From Burkholderia vietnamiensis LMG 10929 (GTDB lineage: Bacteria; Pseudomonadota; Gammaproteobacteria; Burkholderiales; Burkholderiaceae): a stretch of DNA of 64,000 bases. The notes under the pieces were generated by a model. The model made no database searches and was not told where the DNA came from. It worked only from the letters and a program-made list of their open reading frames with translations. This document shows positions 46,790 to 55,070 of the stretch, piece by piece. A program made the translations under genes and the position numbers. The stretch is taken from contig NZ_CP009630.1 of assembly GCF_000959445.1 (NCBI RefSeq), positions 992,001 to 1,056,000 of the forward strand. The letters run 5' to 3'. The first letter of the stretch is position 1. Each line of letters starts with the position of its first letter.

Positions 46790-48138
46790 TGGGCTCGATC
46801 AGGCAACGGCTCACCTTGCTGGTGCTGTCGGGCGTTGTAGCTGTCTGGGCTTATTCGCTGGTTTCCAGCTATCGCCAGGCAATACACGAGGCAGAGGAAT
46901 GGGACGATGCCCGCATTGAGCAGATCGCCAGGGCGTTCGCCGGACTCCATGCATCAGATCTCCCAGTCTTTGCGGACATCGCGCTCGGTTCGTCCGAAGA
47001 CGACGACGGCGACAACGATGCCTCGCCGCGGATGCTGTATCAGGTCAGCGATGCCGGCGGACGCATCCTGGCCGCGAGTCCCGGGCTTGCCTCGCTCGAT
47101 TTGCCGGTGTTTCCCGCAGCAACATCGAGCCCGATTCGGCTCAGCAATCCGAAGTGGCACGCCTACGTGCTAACCGATGCCGCGCGCGGCCGTACGGTGC
47201 GCATCTTCGAACAACGCACGCACCGTTCCGATCTGTCTGCCGAGGTTGCGCGCCGCGTCGCCCGGCCGCTTGCATTCGCGTTGCCCGTGCTGGCTGTTTT
47301 GGTCTGGTTGGCGATCGGTCGCAGTCTGACACCGCTGCGGACGCTGTCCGAGGCGATCGCAGCGCGCTCGCCCGAGAGTCTCGACGCCATCGGCACGAAG
47401 GGCATTCCCGACGAGGTGCGACCGCTGGTCGCCGCACTCAACACGTTGTTGCTGCGCCTGCGCGATTCGCTGGATCGCGAACGCGCGTTCACCAGCGACG
47501 CTGCACACGAGCTCAAGACCCCGCTCGCCGCGCTGAAGGTTCAGGCGCAAGTCGCGCTCACGGCACGCGATCCGGACCGTCAGCGGCGTGCGATGCAACG
47601 GGTTGTCGAGGGAGTCGACCGGAGCACACATTTGGCGGACCAACTGCTTGCGCTGGCGAGGCTTGACGAGACGGTACCGATGCCCGGCGAGGACGTCGAC
47701 CTGGCGCGCGTAGTACACGCCTGCGTGATGGATTTTCAGGCGCGAGCCGACCTCAAGCAGATGTTGCTGACATCACGTTCCGACGAGCACACGATCGTGC
47801 ACGCTCCACCGACATTGATCCGCGTGCTGCTCGACAACCTCGTCGATAACGCTATCAAATACGGTCGTGAACGCGGAAGTGTGGAAATCGCAACCTGGCA
47901 GGACGCCGGCGCGGTTTGCCTTCAGGTACGGGACGACGGTCCAGGGGTTTCGGACGAAAACCTGTCTCGATTGCAGGATCGCTTCTTTCGCGGCGGCGAT
48001 CATAGCGAAAGTGGGAGTGGACTCGGATTGTCCATCGTCGCGCGCATCGTGACCAAGCTCGGTGGTGGTTTCGCGTACATCAACGGGCTGAATGGGGAGG
48101 GGTTCGGCATCCGTGTCACGTTTCCCGCGTCATCGTGA
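46789..48138 (+). CDS. Sensor histidine kinase (QseC-like)
   Basis: 449 residues from MGSIRQRLTLL; the ATG overlaps the regulator stop (TGATG). Two membrane helices flank an acidic periplasmic sensor loop (residues about 35-150, including SSEDDDGDNDASP). Then a HAMP region, a HisKA phospho-acceptor block SDAAHELKTPLAALK, N-box DNLVDNAIKY, and the G boxes DDGPGV and SGSGLGLSIV. The acidic loop is typical of QseC/PmrB-like sensors for cations or antimicrobial peptides. Its partner regulator is frameshifted, so it may now signal to the paralogous regulator at 52221. Confidence 0.9.
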   Translation: MGSIRQRLTLLVLSGVVAVWAYSLVSSYRQAIHEAEEWDDARIEQIARAFAGLHASDLPVFADIALGSSEDDDGDNDASPRMLYQVSDAGGRILAASPGLASLDLPVFPAATSSPIRLSNPKWHAYVLTDAARGRTVRIFEQRTHRSDLSAEVARRVARPLAFALPVLAVLVWLAIGRSLTPLRTLSEAIAARSPESLDAIGTKGIPDEVRPLVAALNTLLLRLRDSLDRERAFTSDAAHELKTPLAALKVQAQVALTARDPDRQRRAMQRVVEGVDRSTHLADQLLALARLDETVPMPGEDVDLARVVHACVMDFQARADLKQMLLTSRSDEHTIVHAPPTLIRVLLDNLVDNAIKYGRERGSVEIATWQDAGAVCLQVRDDGPGVSDENLSRLQDRFFRGGDHSESGSGLGLSIVARIVTKLGGGFAYINGLNGEGFGIRVTFPASS

Positions 48139-48219
48139 CCTCGCATTGAGGATACAGCGATTGACGTGACTGGGTAATCGGACGCCTGCGAAACGTCGCA
48201 TCATCACGAACGGCACACT

Positions 48220-48245
48220 CTATCGATGACGCACGTCATTGATAG
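48220..48245. repeat. Near-perfect 12-bp inverted repeat
   Basis: CTATCGATGACG and CGTCATTGATAG flank two bases, with one mismatch, about 80 bp after the kinase gene. No U-tract follows, so it may be an operator-like or protein-binding element. Confidence 0.4.
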
Positions 48246-48419
48246 CAAGTCCAACGCCACAGCGGCCAGGCCGCTTTCGTCGCGCCATTGGCTATTTCGC
48301 TGGAAGATGATCGCTTACTTCTGAAACTGGAGACCACCGATCATCTTCGAACGAAACGCCACGTCATCGCTAACCTGAACACGGATCGCCGTTGGCGCAG
48401 TACGCGCAATCACGACTGC

Positions 48420-48436
48420 GATAAGGAAACCTTAAG
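48420..48436 (+). promoter_or_regulatory. PmrA/QseB-like tandem box upstream of a small secreted protein
   Basis: gATAAg-N5-cTTAAg, 11-bp period, about 100 bp before the start codon at 48537. The first half-site deviates (ATAA). Confidence 0.5.
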
Positions 48437-48536
48437 GTGCGAATCCTACGCTGATGACATCGGCTGGACATTCGTGTTGTGCATTGCGGTGCCAGTTCGG
48501 ATGAACATGGGATGAAGTGTCATTGGAGGGCTTGCG

Positions 48537-48797
48537 ATGAAATCTTTGCTCCTGATCGCTAGCGCGCTTGCCGCCACGGTGCCGCTCTACGCGTCAGCAA
48601 CACCACCCGGAATACGCGGTGCCCACCAGTGGGGGGAGACTCAGCGGGAGTCGACCGATCAACATGGGGTGCCGCCTCAAGCCAGAAATAATCCTCCAGG
48701 GCCGGACGAGTCGGGCTACGGCGGAATGGAGGCCGGCCAACAAACCGGCAGGATGTCGTTGAGCAAGTCGCAACACGCGTTGTACGCGCATCACTAG
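48537..48797 (+). CDS. Small secreted protein (86 aa)
   Basis: MKSLLLIASALAATVPLYASA is a signal peptide, and a GGAGGG ribosome site precedes the ATG. The mature part is Gln-, Gly- and Pro-rich (PPGIRGAHQWGETQRES, NNPPGPDESGYGG) and ends MSLSKSQHALYAHH. No family is recognised; it is probably a small periplasmic protein. It lies between the two-component genes and the cupredoxin gene, with a tandem-repeat box in front, so it may belong to the same regulon as the other small proteins. Confidence 0.65.
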   Translation: MKSLLLIASALAATVPLYASATPPGIRGAHQWGETQRESTDQHGVPPQARNNPPGPDESGYGGMEAGQQTGRMSLSKSQHALYAHH

Positions 48798-48868
48798 CGC
48801 CGTGGGCGACGCGGCGTGCACACATGCGATTCAACAAAATCAATGCATCTCTATGAAGGAGGCAGCCC

Positions 48869-49312
48869 ATGTTGCCGAAAATCTTGTTTATGGGGACCCG
48901 AGTCATCGCACTCGCGATTATCTCGTCGTCGGTATGGGCCGCCGAGCCGGCTTCGGTTAGGGTGAGGCTTTCAGACGGGGAAAATGGAAGGATGTCGCTG
49001 AGTCTAAGCCCGTCGAAGGTCGCGGCCGGTCCCGTCGAGTTCACGATAGAGAACGAGTCGCATACGATGAAGCACGAGTTTATGATCATTCGATGGTCCG
49101 GCTCCGATGTAGCGTTGCCCTACTATTCAAAAACACAGCAGGTGGCCGAAGACAAGCTGAAAGGGCTACAGGGTATCGAGGACCTGAATCAGCGCGAGAT
49201 CGTAACAGCGCGATTTTCACTGAAGCCTGGAAGATACCTCGTGTTTTGCAACGAGCCGGGACACTACCGCTCTGCGATGTATAGCGATCTCATCGTCGGC
49301 CCTGAAAACTAA
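48869..49312 (+). CDS. Secreted cupredoxin (blue copper-like protein)
   Basis: 147 residues; signal peptide ending near VWAA and a GGAGG ribosome site. The sequence has a plastocyanin-like copper site: H69 in MKHEFMIIRW, C127 in VFCNEPGH, H132 and M137 in YRSAMYS, matching the H-C-H-M ligand set of type 1 copper. It is a periplasmic electron carrier or copper-binding protein. It is 72 bp downstream of the small secreted protein gene and may be co-transcribed; pstS follows on the same strand after 458 bp with its own promoter. Confidence 0.88.
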   Translation: MLPKILFMGTRVIALAIISSSVWAAEPASVRVRLSDGENGRMSLSLSPSKVAAGPVEFTIENESHTMKHEFMIIRWSGSDVALPYYSKTQQVAEDKLKGLQGIEDLNQREIVTARFSLKPGRYLVFCNEPGHYRSAMYSDLIVGPEN

Positions 49313-49770
49313 CATGCAACCGATGGCGCTCATCGGTTTGCTCCGCGTGACTAATGCGGGCAGCGAGTGCTTCGAATCGACGAGGTTGTGTCATAGCTGG
49401 CCAAAGCGAATATCCGAGCGGCAGTGGGAAAAATCAGGATTTCATCCATGCTTTGATGCTTGCCGTGACGTCGGTGAATCTGCACCTACTATGATCGGAT
49501 CGCATTTCACGGAGCCACACCAGGACTGAGCTGGTGTCGCCGAGATGCGGCGTGAAAGTCCGACACCAAGATAAGTGGCGCGCGGCGATCCGCCGTGTGG
49601 CGTCGGCACAACGAGGGTCTATCTTGACTGGTGCGACTCGATCCTTGGGCGCTATTGACGGTGCGTGCGGTCGTGCGCGGAGCCGCCGCGCGCGAGCTCG
49701 GCAATACTGTCCCGAAACTGTCACATGTGACCGCTATCGTCCCGCGCTACCACACTCGGAAGGAATGGAA
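49313..49770. other. Intergenic region upstream of pstS
   Basis: 458 bp without a supported gene. Its 3' end carries the Pho box at 49707-49724. The rest has no feature I can name. Confidence 0.5.
49707..49724 (+). promoter_or_regulatory. Pho box (PhoB site) upstream of pstS
   Basis: CTGTCCC-GAAA-CTGTCAC: two 7-base repeats separated by 4 bases, the standard PhoB arrangement (consensus CTGTCAT). It lies 46 bp before the pstS start codon and should act as an activator site under phosphate limitation. Confidence 0.75.
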
Positions 49771-50799
49771 ATGAAATTGAAAGCGATCCCGGTTCTGATG
49801 CTGACGATGCTCTCCTCGTCGCTTGTTCATGCGGTGGACATCACCGGTGCGGGCAGCACGTTCGCTGCACCGATTTACGCCAAATGGGCGGATGCTTATC
49901 ACAAGTCGGGCGGTGGAAAAATCAACTACCAGGGGATCGGCTCGTCGGGCGGAATCAAGCAGATACAGGCCAAGACCGTCGATTTCGCGGGCTCGGACGC
50001 ACCGCTCAAGGATGACGAACTGGCGAAAGACGGGCTGTTTCAGTTCCCGACCGTCGTTGGCGGTGTCGTGGCGGCGATCAATGTGCCGGGGATGAAGGCT
50101 GGAGAAGTCACGTTGTCCGGCCCGGTGCTTGGCGACATCTACCTCGGGAAGATCAAGAAGTGGAACGATCCGGCCATCGTTGCGCTGAACCCCAAGGTCA
50201 AGCTGCCTGACCTCGACATCGCCGTCATTCGTCGCGCCGACGGTTCGGGTACGAGTTTCATCTGGACGAACTACCTGTCGAAGGTCAGCCCCGAGTGGAA
50301 GAGCAAGGTTGGGGAAGGCACGACCGTGGCATGGCCGACCGGTTCGGGCGGCAAGGGCAACGATGGCGTCGCCGCCTTCGTGCAGCGTCTGCCGGGCGCG
50401 ATCGGTTATGTCGAGTGGGCGTACGCCAAGCAAAACCGGATGATCTACACGGCGATGAAGAACGAATCGGGTGCGGTGGTCGAGCCGACGACCGAAACCT
50501 TCAAAGCTGCCGCGGCCGGTGCAGACTGGAAGAAATCGTTCTATCAGATTCTGACGAACGAGCCTGGCAAGAATGCGTGGCCGGTGGTCGGCGCGACGTT
50601 CGTGCTGTTGCATACGGTACAGGATAAGCCGGAGCAGGCGAAGGAAACGCTCAAGTTCTTCGACTGGTCATTCAGGAACGGCACTGCGGCCGCCGACAGT
50701 CTCGACTACATTTCGCTGCCGCAATCGGTGATCAGCGAGATCGAGGGCCAATGGAAGGTCAAGGTCAAGGATACGACCGGCAACCCCGTCGCCCCCTGA
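49771..50799 (+). CDS. pstS: Phosphate-binding protein PstS
   Basis: 342 residues from MKLKAIPVLML, with a GGAAGGA ribosome site (ATG at 49765 is a less well-placed alternative). Signal peptide ends near VHA; the mature protein starts VDITGAGSTFAAPIYAKW, the PstS signature. Phosphate-binding segments include GSSGGIKQIQ, DFAGSDAPL and RADGSGTSFIWTNYL. It captures periplasmic phosphate for PstCAB. No pstC, pstA or pstB is adjacent, so it is an orphan or second copy that must use transport partners from elsewhere. A Pho box explains its regulation. Confidence 0.95.
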   Translation: MKLKAIPVLMLTMLSSSLVHAVDITGAGSTFAAPIYAKWADAYHKSGGGKINYQGIGSSGGIKQIQAKTVDFAGSDAPLKDDELAKDGLFQFPTVVGGVVAAINVPGMKAGEVTLSGPVLGDIYLGKIKKWNDPAIVALNPKVKLPDLDIAVIRRADGSGTSFIWTNYLSKVSPEWKSKVGEGTTVAWPTGSGGKGNDGVAAFVQRLPGAIGYVEWAYAKQNRMIYTAMKNESGAVVEPTTETFKAAAAGADWKKSFYQILTNEPGKNAWPVVGATFVLLHTVQDKPEQAKETLKFFDWSFRNGTAAADSLDYISLPQSVISEIEGQWKVKVKDTTGNPVAP

Positions 50800-50811
50800 T
50801 CACGCCACGCA

Positions 50812-50845
50812 TCCCCCTGAAGCGCTCAAGGGCGTATCAGGGGGA
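50812..50845 (+). terminator. Inverted repeat after pstS, probable terminator
   Basis: A 9-base stem (TCCCCCTGA/TCAGGGGGA) with a 16-base loop, 12 bp after the stop codon. There is no U-tract, so termination would be imperfect, but position and stability favour a terminator, and it could stop the convergent kinase transcript too. Confidence 0.5.
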
Positions 50846-50892
50846 GATGGACATATACAGGCGCGACATGGCGGGAATCGGGTCGTTTCTTC

Positions 50893-52224
50893 TCAGCTTG
50901 CTCTATGAGGAAAAACGACTCGAACGCTGAGTCCCCGTGTGTCTTCCCGATTGGTCAAATGCAACTCCGCTTGGTGATGCTCCGCGATACTTTGCACGAT
51001 TGAGAGGCCCAGGCCTGTACCCGAAGCGGGCTGGCCCGCACCGCGATAGAAACGCTCCCACACTCGCGTCAACTCGTTATCGGGGATACCGGGCCCGGTA
51101 TCTCGAACTTCCAGTACTGGACGATCTCCGTCCTTCTCGACCACGACATCGATGCATGCGCCCGCGCCAGCGTACCGGATCGCATTGTCGACCAGATTGT
51201 TAAGCAAAATCCGCAGCTCTTCCTGACTTCCACGAACGATCACGGCGCGCGGGGCAACCAACCCCAGGTCGACATGATGCGCCTGCGCAACGCGTTCCCG
51301 ATCGCTCACGACGGAAAGCGCGATCGCGGCAATGTCGATCCGTTCGGACAGGGCCTCCGGGGCCTGCGGCGCGAGGCGCGCCAGCGTCAGCAGTTGCTCC
51401 GCCAGATGCGCGAGCCTGGACGTACCGATTCGAATCTGCGTGACTATCGCATCGCGTTCCTGTTCGTCCCGGACAAGGGGAAGCAGTTCGGCCTGGATGC
51501 CGAGCCCCATGATCGGTGTGCGCAGTTCATGAGCGGCGTCGGCGATAAAGCGGCGCTGTATGGAAAACGACTGGTCGAGTCGGCGCAGGAGATCGTTGAT
51601 GGCGTCGGCCAAGGGAACGACTTCGCCGGGCATCGTTGCCGTGTCGATCGACTGCATGTTGTCGGCGTCGCGCCGTCGAAGTGTCGATGCGATCTCGCGA
51701 AGCGGGTGCAATCCGTAGCCGATGCCGAACCATAGAAAGAGCGCAAGAACGGGGAGCAACGATAGAACCGGCCACAGCAGATGCATTGCGATTTCCGCGA
51801 CTGCCTCCCAGCGTGCGCGCTGCACCTGCGCGACACGAATCAGGGTGTCACCGCTCCGATACACGTAGGTATGCCATAGCTGCCCTCGACTGGCGACGTC
51901 CGCGAGCCCGGGGCCTTGTGGCGGGGGCAGCAACGAGTCGGGGTCGGTGCTGAAAAGAACACCCGATCCACGCCAGATTTCAAGCAATACGCCGTGCGAT
52001 TGCTGGCCCGACAAGCTGGTGTCGTCACTTTGCCTGACACCCGTCAGTGACAGGCGGCCGTTGGCATCGACGTTCACGTGCCGGGCGACCGCCTTCAACT
52101 GATCGCTCAGCAACTCGTCGATTTCGGTCAACGCACCCCAGTACGTGGTTGCGCTGGCGATTACGCCAATCAACAATGTCGCGGGCACGAGCCAGAGCAG
52201 GAGTCTGCGCCTGAGCGATTTCAT
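50893..52224 (-). CDS. Sensor histidine kinase (QseC/PmrB-like)
   Basis: 443 residues from MKSLRRRLLLWL; the start overlaps the regulator stop (ATGA). Two membrane helices, a 130-residue periplasmic loop, HAMP, HisKA block ADAAHELRTPIMGL, N-box NNLVDNAIRYA, and G boxes DTGPGIP and SGTGLGLSIV. The kinase set matches the QseC-type partner of the OmpR regulator at 52221. The paralogous kinase at 46789 has the same layout. Likely signals are cations, quinone redox state or antimicrobial peptides; none can be read off the sequence. Confidence 0.92.
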   Translation of the reverse strand: MKSLRRRLLLWLVPATLLIGVIASATTYWGALTEIDELLSDQLKAVARHVNVDANGRLSLTGVRQSDDTSLSGQQSHGVLLEIWRGSGVLFSTDPDSLLPPPQGPGLADVASRGQLWHTYVYRSGDTLIRVAQVQRARWEAVAEIAMHLLWPVLSLLPVLALFLWFGIGYGLHPLREIASTLRRRDADNMQSIDTATMPGEVVPLADAINDLLRRLDQSFSIQRRFIADAAHELRTPIMGLGIQAELLPLVRDEQERDAIVTQIRIGTSRLAHLAEQLLTLARLAPQAPEALSERIDIAAIALSVVSDRERVAQAHHVDLGLVAPRAVIVRGSQEELRILLNNLVDNAIRYAGAGACIDVVVEKDGDRPVLEVRDTGPGIPDNELTRVWERFYRGAGQPASGTGLGLSIVQSIAEHHQAELHLTNREDTRGLSVRVVFPHRAS

Positions 52225-52883
52225 CCAGGTGCTCCGATTCGATAGCCGATGCCTCGTACGGTCACGATGACGTCCGTACCGAGCTTCTGGCGCAGATGGT
52301 GAATGTGAACCTGGACCGTGTTGCTCTCGACTTCCTCGTTCCATCCGTAGAGGCATTCCTCGAGTTGCTCACGCTTAACGATCCCCTTTGGACGGCGGAT
52401 CAGTTCCTCCAGGATGGCAAACTCCCGCGCCGTAAGCGGCACTTCTTCGGCCCGGAGCCAGACGCGGTGTTGCGCGGGATCGAGCCGCAGTGTGCCGGAC
52501 TGGAACACGGTTTGCGGGCTTCCCGTTTGCCTGCGGAAAACGACGCGGATGCGCGCGAGCAGCTCTTCCAGCGCGAAAGGCTTGACAAGGTAGTCATCCG
52601 CACCGGCATCCAGGCCGGCCACGCGATCGCCAATGGCATCGCGGGCCGTGACGATGATGACCGGCGTCGGATCGTTTCGTTGGCGCAACCTTGCGAGAAC
52701 CGATGAACCGTCTTCGCCGGGGAGTCCCAGATCGAGCAGGATCAGACCGTATTGTGTGGAGCGCAATGCGGTCGACGCGGCCTCGCCGTCCCGAACCCAG
52801 TCGACAGCAAACCCCGAATGCCGTAGCCCGCGCAGCAAACCATTGCCAATCAGCGCATCGTCCTCTACTACCAAAACGCGCAT
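52221..52883 (-). CDS. OmpR-family response regulator (QseB/PmrA-like)
   Basis: 220 residues. Receiver domain: MRVLVVEDDALIGNGLLRGLRHSGFAVDW, phospho-acceptor Asp in LILLDLGLPGEDGS, T in IIVTARD and K in YLVKPF. The winged helix follows with the QseB/PmrA-type signature LYGWNEEVESNTVQVHIHHLRQKLG. It is the intact paralogue of the frameshifted regulator at 46140 and the best candidate for the protein that binds the eight tandem-repeat boxes. It has a box upstream (53121-53137), implying autoregulation. Confidence 0.93.
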   Translation of the reverse strand: MRVLVVEDDALIGNGLLRGLRHSGFAVDWVRDGEAASTALRSTQYGLILLDLGLPGEDGSSVLARLRQRNDPTPVIIVTARDAIGDRVAGLDAGADDYLVKPFALEELLARIRVVFRRQTGSPQTVFQSGTLRLDPAQHRVWLRAEEVPLTAREFAILEELIRRPKGIVKREQLEECLYGWNEEVESNTVQVHIHHLRQKLGTDVIVTVRGIGYRIGAPG

Positions 52884-53120
52884 GCCGACTCCGTTTCGGT
52901 TGATCGCGATGACATGATCGCTGCATTGCCCTCTGGCAGGGCATACGAAAGCGAATCGAACCGCGGCACGGGATTGATCGCTGCCTTTTTGGCAAGGCGC
53001 CCGGAAAGTTCGCTGGAAATCGTCGCTGCCAGTACCGCATACCGCACCGTTGAATCCATCGCCATAGCCTCTCGACAGTCGCGGATCGACGCCCGCTTCG
53101 AAAGATCATGATGACGCTTG

Positions 53121-53137
53121 CTTAAGGAATGGTTAAC
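53121..53137 (-). promoter_or_regulatory. PmrA/QseB-like tandem box upstream of the intact regulator gene
   Basis: Read on the minus strand it is gTTAAc-N5-cTTAAg, 237 bp before the start codon at 52883; it is identical in half-sites and orientation to the 46025 box. The long distance suggests a distal site or an unrecognised upstream promoter. Confidence 0.55.
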
Positions 53138-53260
53138 GGGTGCCGCACACGACGAACGTCAATCTTGGCGGCTTGCCGCCACGCGTGCGCATTGCGAGCG
53201 AGATGGTGGGGCTGACATGCAAGCTTGGCCACTTTGCCAATTAAAGCGCCGGGGGGATGC

Positions 53261-53277
53261 CCTAAGCTTTCCATAAG
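53261..53277 (+). promoter_or_regulatory. PmrA/QseB-like tandem box, weaker match
   Basis: cCTAAg-N5-cATAAg, 11-bp period, 218 bp upstream of the small secreted protein gene at 53496 and on the far side of the intergenic region from the 53121 box. Confidence 0.45.
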
Positions 53278-53495
53278 GTTGTCGAGCTACGCTGGTCGCA
53301 TCTGTCGTTCGGATCCATTTGCGACGGAGCCGATACGGCTCGATCCCGGGCAGCGAGCGGGAGCGCGAGGGGAATTGATGCGATGCCCGCATGCCCGGCG
53401 TCGAACCAAGCAACGCCGTGCCGTCGAACCGACAGCGAACAACTTGAATTTCGTCACGATGTGAAGGACAGGAGCCGCGACCGCGGAACAAATCT

Positions 53496-53738
53496 ATGAA
53501 ACCGCCTATCAATGCCTTGCTGGCTTTAGCACTTGCCGTGGTTCCCGCGTTTGCTTCCGCAAAAGTTCAGGGTACCGGTATCGCGATCGCGGATGTGACG
53601 CTCGAGCGTGTAAGGGTCGAACGTGAAGATCATGCGATTGATGACGCTCGACGCGCGGCGGAGCGACGGATGTCGACGACATCGCCCTACGGGAAGGGTG
53701 CGCCTAGCCTTGACGCCGCGAAGGCGGTGCAGCGCTAG
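53496..53738 (+). CDS. Small secreted protein (80 aa)
   Basis: MKPPINALLALALAVVPAFASA is a signal peptide. The mature part is hydrophilic with many charged residues (VTLERVRVEREDHAIDDARRAAERR). No family is recognised. It is divergent from the response regulator gene and has a tandem-repeat box upstream, paralleling the small secreted protein at 48537. The ribosome site is weak. Like DUF4148 proteins it is short, exported and of unknown function, but I do not see the DUF4148 motif. Confidence 0.55.
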   Translation: MKPPINALLALALAVVPAFASAKVQGTGIAIADVTLERVRVEREDHAIDDARRAAERRMSTTSPYGKGAPSLDAAKAVQR

Positions 53739-53948
53739 TGCATCGGCTGAGGTTTGCCCGGTTGATCGATGGGGACGGCATTTCGCTCTTCGGGTGGATG
53801 CGCATACCGTGAACGGTCCAAATTCCCCGCCTCCCACGCTGCAGGGCAAACCGGACAACAGGATTTCCGGAATGACTGGCCGAGTCATTCCGGCACCGTG
53901 CACATTTGATCCGAAGTTCCTGAAGCGGTGCGATCGAGCTGCCAGGAA

Positions 53949-54254
53949 TCAGTGATGCCGGTACAACTGGCTCTGGTCATTCTTCCACACATGCCGTCCC
54001 GACGCGGCCTGGTTAGCAGGCTCGCTTCCGACACCGCTACCAGTTTGTTCAGGCGAAATGCGCCGCTCGGAGGCCTGAAGCAAGTCGGGGTAGCTGGGAT
54101 CCTTGCGTGACGGAAAATACCCGGCTTTTTCGATCTGAATCAATTGCGCACGCACCTGAGCGCGGGTAAGCGGAACATTGCCGGATTGGGCAAACGACAT
54201 CATTGGGGGCAGCGCGGCCAGCGACACAGCGAGCAGTTTGAGTTTCACGTTCAT
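53949..54254 (-). CDS. DUF4148-family secreted protein
   Basis: 101 residues from MNVKLKLLAVSLAALP (signal peptide ending near SFAQ). The conserved DUF4148 core is visible as LTRAQVRAQLIQIEKAGYFPSRKDPSYPDLLQASE. The family is abundant in Burkholderiales, exported, and without established function. A tandem-repeat box (54337-54353) stands 83 bp upstream in the same orientation as those of the two-component genes, so it is probably a regulon member. Confidence 0.85.
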   Translation of the reverse strand: MNVKLKLLAVSLAALPPMMSFAQSGNVPLTRAQVRAQLIQIEKAGYFPSRKDPSYPDLLQASERRISPEQTGSGVGSEPANQAASGRHVWKNDQSQLYRHH

Positions 54255-54336
54255 GATCAGTCTCTCTATAAAGTTGCGTATTTCCGGTGCGAAGGAAGAT
54301 GACTTGCATCCGGTAACGTAAGATTCGCATTCCAAA

Positions 54337-54353
54337 CTTAAGATGCGGTTAAC
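54337..54353 (-). promoter_or_regulatory. PmrA/QseB-like tandem box upstream of the DUF4148 gene
   Basis: Minus-strand reading gTTAAc-N5-cTTAAg, 11-bp period, 83 bp before the start codon at 54254. Same half-sites as at 46025, 53121 and 54966. Confidence 0.6.
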
Positions 54354-54495
54354 TTGATGTATAGAAAAACGACATGATCGATATACTCGATTGAGATTGT
54401 GTTCATGAAAAGTATTGCTGACCGGATCGCCTGAATTCCGTGTCCCTTGCGAGTGCTCGCCAGGCGGGCCGAATTTCACGTAGGAATCCGGCATA

Positions 54496-54512
54496 GCTAA
54501 GGTAAGGCTAAG
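54496..54512 (+). promoter_or_regulatory. PmrA/QseB-like tandem box upstream of the PepSY gene
   Basis: gCTAAg-N5-gCTAAg, two identical half-sites with 11-bp period, about 56 bp before the ATG at 54569. Confidence 0.5.
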
Positions 54513-54568
54513 TCTCTCGACGTACCGTTCGGCTTGCGCAAGTTCCTGCGCTTCGCCCAAGACGAATC

Positions 54569-54900
54569 ATGTATCGCTATACCCGACTTCTGTTCTTACC
54601 GTTCTGGTCGCAGCGGGTGTCGCCGCAGCTTATGCCGAGAACGGCGACGGGGAAATCGCCGCAATGTCGATCGTGCACGCACCCGTGACGCTCGCACATG
54701 CAGCGACAGCCGCCGAACTGCACGTACACGGCAAGGCTGCGCGGGCGGAGTATGAAAATTCAAGGCAAGGCTGGGTGTACGACGTCGAGGTGGCCGGTGA
54801 CGGCAAGGCATACGACGTTCGCGTCGACGCGAACAAGGGAACCGTCCTCGCATCCGCCGTCGACAGTGCCGATCGTGACGACCACGACACGCTCGACTGA
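54569..54900 (+). pseudogene. PepSY-domain secreted protein gene, frameshifted in the signal peptide
   Basis: An ATG at 54569 opens MYRYTRLL, then the frame goes wrong. Inserting one base near 54592 joins it to VLTVLVAAGVAAAYAEN and the body (HVHGKAARAEYENSRQGWVYDVEVAGDGKAYDVRVDA), giving a perfect signal peptide and a PepSY domain. In-frame starts after the break are poor (an ATG at 54664 lacks the signal peptide). Either a one-base deletion or a sequencing error. PepSY proteins are small exported proteins often under PmrA/QseB-type control. A tandem-repeat box lies upstream. Confidence 0.7.
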
Positions 54901-54965
54901 GACGGCGCCGTGCATCGTCAAAGCATTGATGCGATGCACTGGATTCGTTGCTCGGCCGGAGCATC

Positions 54966-54982
54966 GTTAACGCGCACTTAAG
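54966..54982 (+). promoter_or_regulatory. PmrA/QseB-like tandem box upstream of the RND efflux operon
   Basis: gTTAAc-N5-cTTAAg, 11-bp period, 88 bp before the start codon at 55071. Confidence 0.6.
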
Positions 54983-55070
54983 GTGGGAAACGAGAAAATT
55001 TTCATGTACAGCGCGACGCGACACTATCGATTGCATTTCGCTTTCTAGTCTTACTACCTTGGCGTCAACA

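Noticed and set aside
48288..48515. 75-codon plus-strand ORF before the small secreted protein gene
   Set aside because: Overlaps the tandem-repeat box, lacks a ribosome site and shows poor codon bias.
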